Positions 1-7,800 of a stretch of 8,251 nucleotides of DNA are shown here, piece by piece (within the stretch, counting starts at the first letter, position 1; each line of letters starts with the position of its first letter). The position numbers and the translations under genes are program-made. Below the pieces are notes generated by a model. That model worked only from the letters and a program-made list of their open reading frames with translations. It was not told the origin of the DNA and did no database searches. This DNA is from an uncultured Clostridia bacterium (GTDB taxonomy: Bacteria > Bacillota > Clostridia > UBA1381). Location of the stretch: contig CALXUL010000022.1 in NCBI GenBank assembly GCA_944391635.1, forward strand, positions 1-8,251, in the 5' to 3' direction.

Positions 1-1
1 G

Positions 2-1387
2 ATTTCGCTGAATGAAGATGATTGGGAAACTGTTGAGATAACTAAAAGCGGTTCAAAAGCAGTATTTTCAGACATTAAAATAGGTGATATTGTCAGCGTA
101 TTCGAATCATATGACGGAGAATCAGTAAAAGCCATAATTTCATCAAACACAGTAGAGGGAAGTGTTTCGTGTATTGATGTTTATGAAACTGAAATCGCTG
201 TTCTTATTAACGGCGGAACATATTATTTTTATGACAGTGCGGCAGCAAATAATGTGCGTGCGGGAGATAATGTAATATTACATCTTGATTATAATAACTA
301 TATTGCAGATTTGACCGTAAGTATCGGAAGTGAAACGGTAGCGTATGTTATACGTGCAGTACTTAGCGTGGACTCAGAGACGGTTAACTTGAAACTGCTT
401 ACACGAAACGGCGTAGGAACATATGATTGCTCTTCAAAATTAAGAATAGACGGAGTTCGTGCAACCGATACGATTATAGCAAACGAATTGACTGGTGGTT
501 TATCGGGACAGACAGTTCAAAGGCTTGTTGTTGTTAAATTTGACTCCGAACAGAAAATACGTGACATTTATACTGCGGGCAAAACAGCAGATTCGGATTT
601 TAAATTGTATATGAGCGGAGCGGGCGGAAGGTACAGAAGCAGTCTGGGAAAGCTCGGTGCAAAGGTATTGCTGGATGATGACACACTTATATTTTCAGTA
701 CCGGCTCAATATTCTACGGACAGTGACGACTTTTCTATAAAAAATCGCTGGAATTTGTTCGATGATACTGACTATACTGCAGATATTTACAGATATAGGA
801 CAGAAGATTTGGATTTTGAAGAAATTTTAGTGATGAGAGGTATAAAGTGGTCAACACTAAGCAACTGGGATGAGTGTATACTGGTAGATAAAATTTATTA
901 TGCATTGAATGATGACGATGAAGCGGTAGAATGTTTGGAGGGCTATAAAGGAGCAACAGCAGTTACACTTAAAGCAGATGTAAGCTATTCGTTCAAAAAC
1001 AACGGAATAAAGTCCGGAGATTTAATAAGAGTTACAACAAATAATAACGGCAGTGTGGATAGTGCGAGTGTTGCATATTCGTACGGTTCCTCACCACAGG
1101 TCGGAGATGACTATAATGCAAATTTCAGAGTTGCGGCAGTACATGCAAATGATAAAGTCGGCAATGTATTAAGGGTCGGATATGAAAGCGGTGCAGATTT
1201 TGATGAAATATTCAACTTAAAAGATGTAACTATACTTGTATACGACCCGGACAAAGGAAAAGAGAGAATAACAAAAGGAACTATAGCGGATGTACGCACC
1301 TATAAGACAGCAGGAGATAGCTGCTCTACCGTTGTAATTCAAACAGCCAATATGAATACAAGATTGGCAGTAGTTTATGCGAAATAA
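2..1387 (+). CDS. C-terminal part of a large beta-rich surface/secreted protein, function unknown (5' end outside window)
   Basis: The frame is open from base 2 to the TAA at 1385-1387, giving 461 visible residues. A GTG at 254 could be taken as a start, but the 84 codons before it are open and read as the same kind of protein, and no ribosome binding site precedes 254, so the gene is truncated by the window edge. I see no enzyme motif. The sequence is rich in D, S, T, V and Y with short alternating hydrophobic strands, and it repeats a 'GD-x-(V/I)-x-(V/L)' pattern: GDIVSVF near visible residue 28, GDNVILHL just after codon 84, and GDLIRVTT near 1017-1040. This suggests repeated small beta domains. 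From memory, similar tracts occur at the C-termini of large Clostridia surface proteins, some with SLH domains, but no SLH motif, sortase signal or membrane anchor is visible here. It lies 75 bp upstream of a sugar importer on the same strand, so a role at the cell surface in glycan handling is possible but unproven. Confidence 0.85.
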   Translation: MSLNEDDWETVEITKSGSKAVFSDIKIGDIVSVFESYDGESVKAIISSNTVEGSVSCIDVYETEIAVLINGGTYYFYDSAAANNVRAGDNVILHLDYNNYIADLTVSIGSETVAYVIRAVLSVDSETVNLKLLTRNGVGTYDCSSKLRIDGVRATDTIIANELTGGLSGQTVQRLVVVKFDSEQKIRDIYTAGKTADSDFKLYMSGAGGRYRSSLGKLGAKVLLDDDTLIFSVPAQYSTDSDDFSIKNRWNLFDDTDYTADIYRYRTEDLDFEEILVMRGIKWSTLSNWDECILVDKIYYALNDDDEAVECLEGYKGATAVTLKADVSYSFKNNGIKSGDLIRVTTNNNGSVDSASVAYSYGSSPQVGDDYNANFRVAAVHANDKVGNVLRVGYESGADFDEIFNLKDVTILVYDPDKGKERITKGTIADVRTYKTAGDSCSTVVIQTANMNTRLAVVYAK

Positions 1388-1407
1388 GCAGAAATTTTCC
1401 GGTAAAT

Positions 1408-1416
1408 TGATATGAT
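1408..1416 (+). promoter_or_regulatory. Candidate extended -10 promoter for the ABC importer operon
   Basis: TGATATGAT at 1408-1416 fits the extended -10 form TGn-TATnnT, with one mismatch to TATAAT. A start of transcription around 1422-1424 would leave a leader of about 40 bases before the ATG at 1463. The -35 region 16-18 bases upstream (about 1387-1394) does not resemble TTGACA, which an extended -10 may tolerate. In an AT-rich gap such a match can arise by chance, so this is tentative. Confidence 0.3.
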
Positions 1417-1445
1417 AGAGCAAAAAAGCTCTGCAAATATAAAAC

Positions 1446-1454
1446 AAGAAAGGA
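1446..1454 (+). promoter_or_regulatory. Ribosome binding site deciding the start of the solute-binding protein
   Basis: AAGAAAGGA lies 8 bases before the ATG at 1463. It supports that start over the in-frame ATG at 1412, which has no purine-rich site before it. The same 9-mer at the same 8-base spacing precedes the exported LamG protein at 4801. Confidence 0.75.
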
Positions 1455-1462
1455 TTTTAGTT

Positions 1463-2857
1463 ATGAAAAGAACAACAATTAAAAAAACTGTCGCAGTATT
1501 GCTGGCAGCGGTGATGACAACGGGAATGTTGACATCGTGCGGAGAAAAAGCCGTCACGGATGGTAAAACAACACTTACAATCGGTTTCTGGCCGACAAAG
1601 GGCGAAGACCTTGAAAGAATGAACAAGATTAAGGATGATTTTGAAGCAAAGTATCCCGATATCAAAATAAACCCGGATTCATCGACATGGACCTTGGATA
1701 CCATGTATCCGAAAGCGGAGGCAGGAACCTTGCCGGATACTTTCTCAACTGCCTTTACAGAGTTCCAAAAGCTCACAGATGCCGGCTATGTTGCAGACCT
1801 TACCGATGTGGCAAAGTCAACCGGATTTTATGACAACATCAATCCAAGACTTAGAGAAATGTGTACAAAAGACGGAAAATTATACGCATTTCCTTCACAG
1901 GCGTACGCAGTGGGACTTTTGTATAATGTCAGTCTTTTGGAAGAAGCGGGATATATGAACCCGGACGGAACTCCTAAACAGCCGAAGGATTGGTATGAGC
2001 TTGCTGAAATGGCAAAGCATATCAAGGAAGTAACAGGTGTTCCGGGATTCGCGCTTGAAACATCGAACAATTGCGGCGGTTGGTTTATGACAAATATAGG
2101 CTGGTCATTCGGTGTTGATTGGATGGAACAGGATGCGGACGGAAAATGGAAAGCTACATTTGATACACAGGAGGCGGTTGATACCCTGCAGTTTATCAAG
2201 GATTTGAAGTGGAAATATGATTGCGTTCCGGCAAGCAACATGATTGACCAAGAGGAGGCAATAAAATTATATGCTACAGGCAAAGCTGCTATGATATTGG
2301 ACGGACCGGTTGAATACAGAGTTGCTAAGTATGAAATGAATTTGGATGACTTCGGAATGATGGCTATTCCGGCAGGACCTAAAGCTCATGTATCACTCGC
2401 CGGAGGAGCATATGAATATGCGTATAAAAATACCACCCCTGAACAAATTGACGCTATCTTTAAGTGGTTTAATTTCATGGGCTGGGGATATGAAATGGAT
2501 GATGATTCAAAAGAAATAATGGAAAATGAGTATAAGACCAATGCCGAGGCAGGCGTAGCAATCGGAGTTCATGCTTTGTCACCGTGGAGCGATGATTCCG
2601 AACAGGTTAAGTTTAAGAATGAAATGATTGAGAAATATCGTAATGTAGACGCAAATCATGTAAAGCTGTACGAAGAAAGCTTAAGGAGCGAGGAAATTGA
2701 GCTGAAATCAGAAGAGCCTGTATGCACACAGGATTTATATGGATTGCTTGATAATCTCATTCAAGAAGTTTATTCAAATGAAAATGCTGATTGTGCCGCT
2801 TTAATTAAGCAGGCAAATGCAGACTTCCAGAAGAACTTTTTGGATAAATTGGATTGA
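1463..2857 (+). CDS. ABC transporter extracellular solute-binding lipoprotein, family 1 (carbohydrate type)
   Basis: This 464-residue lipoprotein is the substrate-capturing subunit of an ABC importer. The start at 1463 gives a classic lipoprotein signal: a basic start (MKRTTIKK), a hydrophobic stretch at about residues 9-22, and the lipobox LTSC at 23-26. Cys26 would be acylated, anchoring the protein to the outer face of the membrane. The mature part has family-1 binding protein features: TLTIGFWP as first strand, 'DFEAKYPDIKI' near residue 60, 'DGKLYAFP' at about 137-144 followed by a 'LLYN' strand and 'LLEEAGY', and 'GKAAMILDG' at about 273-281. Length is usual for the family (400-470). 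Many Trp, Tyr and Phe residues fit sugar stacking, but the substrate cannot be read from the sequence. The two permease genes follow directly, which confirms the role. An in-frame ATG at 1412 would add 17 residues ahead of the signal peptide and overlaps a candidate -10 element, so it is rejected. Confidence 0.95.
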   Translation: MKRTTIKKTVAVLLAAVMTTGMLTSCGEKAVTDGKTTLTIGFWPTKGEDLERMNKIKDDFEAKYPDIKINPDSSTWTLDTMYPKAEAGTLPDTFSTAFTEFQKLTDAGYVADLTDVAKSTGFYDNINPRLREMCTKDGKLYAFPSQAYAVGLLYNVSLLEEAGYMNPDGTPKQPKDWYELAEMAKHIKEVTGVPGFALETSNNCGGWFMTNIGWSFGVDWMEQDADGKWKATFDTQEAVDTLQFIKDLKWKYDCVPASNMIDQEEAIKLYATGKAAMILDGPVEYRVAKYEMNLDDFGMMAIPAGPKAHVSLAGGAYEYAYKNTTPEQIDAIFKWFNFMGWGYEMDDDSKEIMENEYKTNAEAGVAIGVHALSPWSDDSEQVKFKNEMIEKYRNVDANHVKLYEESLRSEEIELKSEEPVCTQDLYGLLDNLIQEVYSNENADCAALIKQANADFQKNFLDKLD

Positions 2858-2862
2858 CAGAC

Positions 2863-2898
2863 AGTCGGCGGAAGTGCAATTTAGCACTTCCGCTGATT
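2863..2898 (+). other. Intercistronic hairpin between binding protein and first permease
   Basis: The arms 2863-2877 and 2884-2898 pair over 15 bp. The inner 10 bp (GCGGAAGTGC with GCACTTCCGC) are perfect, the outer 5 bp include two G-U pairs, and the loop is AATTTA. No T-run follows: the right arm abuts AAAGGGAG, the ribosome binding site of the permease. It is therefore not a standard intrinsic terminator. Hairpins here are known in other sugar importer operons (for example malE-malF in E. coli) to protect the upstream mRNA so that binding protein outnumbers permease. That role, or partial masking of the permease binding site, is inferred. Confidence 0.7.
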
Positions 2899-2914
2899 AA
2901 AGGGAGATAAGTTA

Positions 2915-3823
2915 ATGAAAACGAATAATTTGCATAAAACTGTGGGAAAGCAGAAAATCAAAACGAATATTAGGGCATGGTTGTTGATACTTCCGCTGCT
3001 GCTGTTGATGTATCTTTTTGTGTGGCGCCCGACAGTCATGGGCGCATTTTGGTCATTATTTAAAATGAAAGGATACACACCTACAGAATTTGTCGGACTT
3101 AAAAACTATATTGATGTAATAACCGATACAGAGTTCATTCCGATTCTTTTAAATACATTAAAGTATGTCGGATGGTCACTTGTTATAGGCTTTATACCGC
3201 CTGTCATTGTTGCTGTAATGATAAATGAAGTTATGCATTTTAAATCGGGGTTCAGAGTGCTTATGTATCTTCCGTGCGTAATACCGGGAATTGCTGCAAA
3301 TCTTATGTGGTATTTCATGTATTATCCGGACGCAAGCGGTTTGCTGAACCAAATTCTTGCAATATTCGGTATGGAACCGTACATATGGTTAAATGATGCG
3401 AGATTCGTTATCTTATATATTATGATAGCAAGCACATGGGCAGGGTTTGGAGGAACAATGATATTGTATTATGCAGCTCTGCAATCGGTTTCGCCGGATA
3501 TATATGAAGCTGCAACATTAGACGGAGCGGGAATGTTCAGGCGGTTATGGCATGTTACAATTCCGCAAATAAGCGGCACACTCTTATTGTGCTTTGTAAA
3601 TCAAATTATAGGTGTATTCCAGATACTCGATCAGCCTATGGTAATGACTCAGGGAGGACCGAACAATGCATCGGCATCGATAGGATATCAGCTATACAGA
3701 TACGGTTTTGTGAACGGAAGAGCCGATCACGCAATGGCACTCGGAGTTATTATATTCTTGATACTTCTTGTGGCGACTATCTTCTATTTCAAGCTGAATA
3801 AAAAAGTGGAAGAAAATTTATAA
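2915..3823 (+). CDS. ABC sugar transporter permease, MalF/UgpA type
   Basis: This 302-residue integral membrane protein is the first of two permease subunits that form the channel for the binding protein encoded just upstream. Six membrane segments can be seen at roughly residues 23-45, 80-105, 113-135, 163-190, 218-240 and 272-293. The EAA loop that contacts the ATPase is at 198-217: EAATLDGAG, then the closing I-P pair at 216-217. The short N-terminus (about 20 basic residues before the first segment) and the length match the UgpA-like group rather than the longer enteric MalF with its large periplasmic loop. AGGGAG at 2901-2906 lies 8 bases before the ATG and directly follows the hairpin. 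The second permease starts 14 bases after the stop, so the two are surely cotranscribed. No ATP-binding subunit is present in the window, as is common for Firmicutes sugar importers that share an MsmX/MsmK-type ATPase. Substrate unknown. Confidence 0.95.
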   Translation: MKTNNLHKTVGKQKIKTNIRAWLLILPLLLLMYLFVWRPTVMGAFWSLFKMKGYTPTEFVGLKNYIDVITDTEFIPILLNTLKYVGWSLVIGFIPPVIVAVMINEVMHFKSGFRVLMYLPCVIPGIAANLMWYFMYYPDASGLLNQILAIFGMEPYIWLNDARFVILYIMIASTWAGFGGTMILYYAALQSVSPDIYEAATLDGAGMFRRLWHVTIPQISGTLLLCFVNQIIGVFQILDQPMVMTQGGPNNASASIGYQLYRYGFVNGRADHAMALGVIIFLILLVATIFYFKLNKKVEENL

Positions 3824-3837
3824 CGGAGGGGAAACGA

Positions 3838-4764
3838 ATGAAAACATTAAAAAGATTTTCTGAGAAACCGGCAGGTGTTATAAATCCCTCCGATTTAAAA
3901 ACATTTAAAGGTCAGTTTGTCTATTGGCTGTTTATGGCTATACTCATAGTTTTGAGTATTGTTTGTTTGGTTCCTGCAATATGGACGCTTTGTACAGGAT
4001 TTAAAACATCGCAGGAAATATATCAATCGGCGAGCTTTTTTCCCAAGAGTTTATCGTGGGAAACCATAAAGCAAAATATTGCCGACGCATGGTTTTATAT
4101 GGACGGTACAAGAACATCTATCAATACATTGATTATTTCGGTTGCGGGTACCATTGTGTGCGTTTTGGTTGACGGATTCGGCGGATATGTACTTTCGAGA
4201 TTAAAACCAAAGGGTACAAAGCTCGTCTTTATACTCATTGTGTGGACAATGATGATACCGGGTCAAATAAGAATGGTGCCGTTGTATATTTCATATATGA
4301 ATTGGCCATTTGTTGTGGATACTTCATGGCAAGTGAATATCTTAAACACTTATTGGCCGATGATTTTGATGGCAGCTACGAGTGCGTTCACGGTAATACT
4401 TTTTAAAAACAGCTTTGACGCAGTCTCAATCTCTTTGGTAGAGGCGGCAAAATTGGACGGCGCAGGCGATATGCAGATATTCTTTAAAATTATGATACCT
4501 CTGAGTATGCCGATAGTAATATTCACTTCAATAGGAACAATGCGCGGACCGTGGAGCGATTTCTTTAATCCGTTCCTCATTTTGCAGGATGCAACCAAAT
4601 GGACAATGCCGGTATCTATTTTCAGTATGCAAACCGATCCTAAAGTGAAAATGAACATATATATGCTGGCGTTAATTATATCCAGCGTACCGGGTCTGTT
4701 GATTTTTGCACTCTTCCAAAAGTATATAATGGGCGGTATAAATGTAGGCGGTGTTAAAGGATAA
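3838..4764 (+). CDS. ABC sugar transporter permease, MalG/UgpE type
   Basis: This 308-residue integral membrane protein is the second permease subunit, partner of the preceding gene. Membrane segments lie at roughly residues 28-52, 97-117, 128-150, 165-190, 222-240 and 275-298. The EAA loop is at 202-221: EAAKLDGAG, then I220-P221. The C-terminus 'FQKYIMGGINVGGVKG' is the characteristic MalG-family ending. A strong ribosome binding site, GGAGGGG at 3825-3831, lies six bases before the ATG and only one base after the previous stop codon, as expected for tightly linked translation. The N-terminal cytoplasmic stretch of about 27 residues is slightly longer than usual and has no recognisable domain. 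Together with the binding protein and a shared ATPase encoded elsewhere, it would import an oligosaccharide or related solute. Confidence 0.95.
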   Translation: MKTLKRFSEKPAGVINPSDLKTFKGQFVYWLFMAILIVLSIVCLVPAIWTLCTGFKTSQEIYQSASFFPKSLSWETIKQNIADAWFYMDGTRTSINTLIISVAGTIVCVLVDGFGGYVLSRLKPKGTKLVFILIVWTMMIPGQIRMVPLYISYMNWPFVVDTSWQVNILNTYWPMILMAATSAFTVILFKNSFDAVSISLVEAAKLDGAGDMQIFFKIMIPLSMPIVIFTSIGTMRGPWSDFFNPFLILQDATKWTMPVSIFSMQTDPKVKMNIYMLALIISSVPGLLIFALFQKYIMGGINVGGVKG

Positions 4765-4783
4765 AGCAGATTTATCAATAAAA

Positions 4784-4792
4784 AAGAAAGGA
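4784..4792 (+). promoter_or_regulatory. Ribosome binding site deciding the start of the LamG protein
   Basis: AAGAAAGGA is followed after 8 bases by the ATG at 4801. A second in-frame ATG at 4792-4794 (MKAMKIKSK) overlaps the end of this site, so it is too close to be used. No terminator is seen in the 36-base gap after the permease, which supports cotranscription with the importer. Confidence 0.7.
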
Positions 4793-4800
4793 TGAAAGCT

Positions 4801-7800
4801 ATGAAAATTAAATCAAAGATAGCTTCGTTATTGATGGCGGTTTCCGTTGCAATCGGAAGCGTGCCGACAGTTCCGTCGGTATATGCCGCTGAAACGGCTC
4901 CGACAAATATTGCGGACTATGCGCTTGAGAACAATATGCTCAGATACGATTCTTCATTATCGGACTCAAGCGATCCGTATCATTTGCAGGGTTTATGTGT
5001 AGATGATGAACTAAAGTATATGTATTTAAGTGCAGACCAAATCGTAAAGGTTGATATGGAAACAGGCAAAGTTGTCGGAAGCTTGACGGGCTTTTCGACA
5101 GTGAGCGGTATAGCTGCGATGAACGGTATGCATCTGGGAAGCCTTGAATATCATGACGGATGGATTTACACCGCCGTAATAGCGGGAAATCCGTACGGTA
5201 AATTGATGATTATTGCAATAGAAGCATCCGCAATTGATAGAGTGGGAATGCAGGTAAATGACATAGAGGGCAGTGTAAGAGCTGTTCTTATGAAAGACCA
5301 TATGGATGATTATTGCGATCCGGTTGATGAAACAATTTTTACGGGTTGGAAAGGTCCGGGTTATTTTACCATGAGCGATCGAGAAGGACACCGATTCGGC
5401 TGCGGCGGTGCTGACGGTATCACAATAGGTACATATCCGGGAGATAAATCCGGCAAACAATATGTAATTGCCAGCTATGGAATATATGCAAATGATGCAA
5501 ATAGCATTCGTCAGGATAACGAATACACAATATTAAAATTTTATGCACTGGATGATATTTGGAACAGCGATAAAACACCTACTTCGCATAACATCGTATT
5601 TCACAAAGATGATAACACGGTTGCAGATTATGGTGTGAATGAGGCATTGACCGCAGAAAAAACTTTATTCCTTTATACGGGCAATATTGATTGGGGACCG
5701 CAGAATATAGCGTATGAACCCGACACGGGAGACATAGTTCTCTATTGTTACGGACCTACTGATTTTGCAGATGACTTTGACAATGTACCGCGTATAATGT
5801 TTGTGGTAGACGGAAGTAAAGCACCGGAAGAAAAAGTTTTAGAGCTTGGTCAGAATAATACTCTGGCAAATGAAGCTGACAAAGCGACGGTGAAGAAAAT
5901 TGCCGATGCATATTCTACAGATACAAATGGCAACGGAATTATTGATGATACGGAACGTCTGAGAGGTCCTGTCGGAACACTTAAATGCATATGCGGAGAT
6001 CCGGACAAGCATACTGCTGAAGTAGTCGGTGACGCAACGTGGGTAGACACCGGAGTAAAGAAGTCGGAATATCCTATTTGCGGTACGCTGATATTTAACA
6101 ATTGGGATGCACGTGCAGATGAAGGAATAGCCTATATCGGAAAAGGAAGTGACGGAGCTGATTACTTCTATACAAGAGGCGGAATAACGCAAACAGAAGT
6201 AAACCTCTGGAAACGTACAATAGATAGTAATACCGGTGAATATAAGTATGAATATGCCGCGCCATACGGAGAGGCTAAAGAAATTCTGCACTACAGTATG
6301 GATGCGAGCGACATTGTTACCGAAAACGGAATTAAATATATGAAGAATACTCTTGACGATAAATATCACGCGATTGTTGAGGGTACGACAGCAGGTATCG
6401 GTGTTGACGGAAATGAAACCGGTGCTATGAACTTTAATGCGTATAATTATCCGGCAAGTGTAGACCAAATGAGCTTAAGCGATGAAACAATCGGATATAT
6501 TGATACACGAATTCATAATTCGGAATATTCATATAGTTTTTGGGCTAAAATGGCGACAAACGATGATACCGACGGTAATTTTGTGCCTTTTATAGGATTT
6601 TACAGAAATGACGGGACTTATGCCGGAGTTTTTGAGCAACGCTGGCGTGGAGAAGTAAAATATGTTGTAAACGGTATAGGCAGTGCAGCTGCGGGGGATC
6701 CGGGCGATGACGGAGTATCAATAGGAAAAAGAGATAACGGATGGCATTTTTACACTGTGACGGAAAAAGCAGGTGTAGGAACAGTTTATTGCGATGGTAC
6801 TCAAAAGGGTTCATACAATGTTTCCGGTGACCATCTGTATCAGAAACATATTTCCGAATTTATTATCGGCGGAGCTATGTCAAAAATTTGGTATGACAAG
6901 AATAACCGCGGACGTCTTATCGGTTCGGTGGATGACCTGACAATTTACTCCGGCGCATTGACAGCGGATCAGGTTAAGCAGGCATATAACAAAACTGTAA
7001 AGACAGATAATTCCACAGTGACATCAGCCTCGTCAGATGTAAGTGCTGCATCGGCAGACAAACTTCGCGCAAATTATGATATTACGGCTGACGCAGGCAA
7101 GGATTTGACGATTGATACCGGTATCGCGGTAACGTCTGTTGAAGGATTGACAAAAGACACAGACTTTACAGTGTCGGGAAACAGTATCACATTAAAAAAT
7201 AACTGGCTGTCAAACCGGCAGTGCGGAATTAACACATTGGTACTTAACGGCGGAACCAATCTTGAACTGACGATTACAGATGTAAATACACCTGTGTTGA
7301 ATTATAGCTTTGGTAATGTTACAGGCAACACGGTTAAGGATTCAAGTGTTTACGGCAAAGATGCCGTTACGACAGTCGGAGAATTTACAACGGACCATAC
7401 CGGAAAGTCTGACGGAGCCTTGATGTTCAACGGATATAATTACAGTAAGCCGGAATATGTTAAGCTCAGCGATGAAAGCGCGGCATGGCTGAACAGTGTA
7501 ATTAAGAACGGATATACAATGAATTTCTGGGCATACGGAACAGCTGAAAACGGCAGCGTTATGTCTATGGCAGGATTGTATGCGGCAGACGGACGTCCTT
7601 TGGGTGTTGTCGAAAGCTATGAGCCGTCCGACAATAGCAGCGACAACAGTCTTGATAAAAAAATCACTGTTCATCTTGACACTGCAAAGCTCGGCGGCAA
7701 TAAGACCAATGCGGCGAACAGTATCGAAGCGGTATCGCCGGAGAAGATCGGCTTGGGCGGATGGAATATGTACACCGCTTCATATGACAAAGCTACGGGT

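Noticed and set aside
254..256. GTG as start of the first gene
   Set aside because: The frame is open back to base 2 with protein-like sequence, and no ribosome binding site precedes the GTG.
1417..1432. Short hairpin AGAGC-AAAAAA-GCTCT as terminator of the first gene
   Set aside because: The stem has only 5 bp and no T-run follows, so it is too weak for an intrinsic terminator.
1388..1462. cre site or riboswitch ahead of the importer
   Set aside because: I saw no catabolite-control palindrome and the leader is too short for a known riboswitch.
1828..2283. Minus-strand open frame of 151 codons
   Set aside because: It is antisense to the well-supported solute-binding protein, with no recognisable protein features.
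4760..4776. GATAAA/TTTATC inverted repeat after the second permease
   Set aside because: It is a 6-bp A/T-rich stem overlapping the stop codon and without a T-run; it is likely chance in AT-rich sequence.
4350..4778. Minus-strand open frame of 142 codons
   Set aside because: It is antisense to the MalG-type permease; its hydrophobic stretches mirror the membrane segments of the real gene.
5026..5460. Minus-strand open frame of 144 codons
   Set aside because: It is antisense to the LamG gene, with a His/Tyr/Cys-rich composition and no start signal.
5920..5955. Full dockerin domain
   Set aside because: Only one calcium loop is present; a second copy within the expected distance was not found.
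5839..6468. Minus-strand open frame of 209 codons
   Set aside because: It lies wholly inside the uninterrupted + strand LamG gene, has a Cys- and Ile-rich composition typical of antisense translation, and no ribosome binding site or family resemblance.
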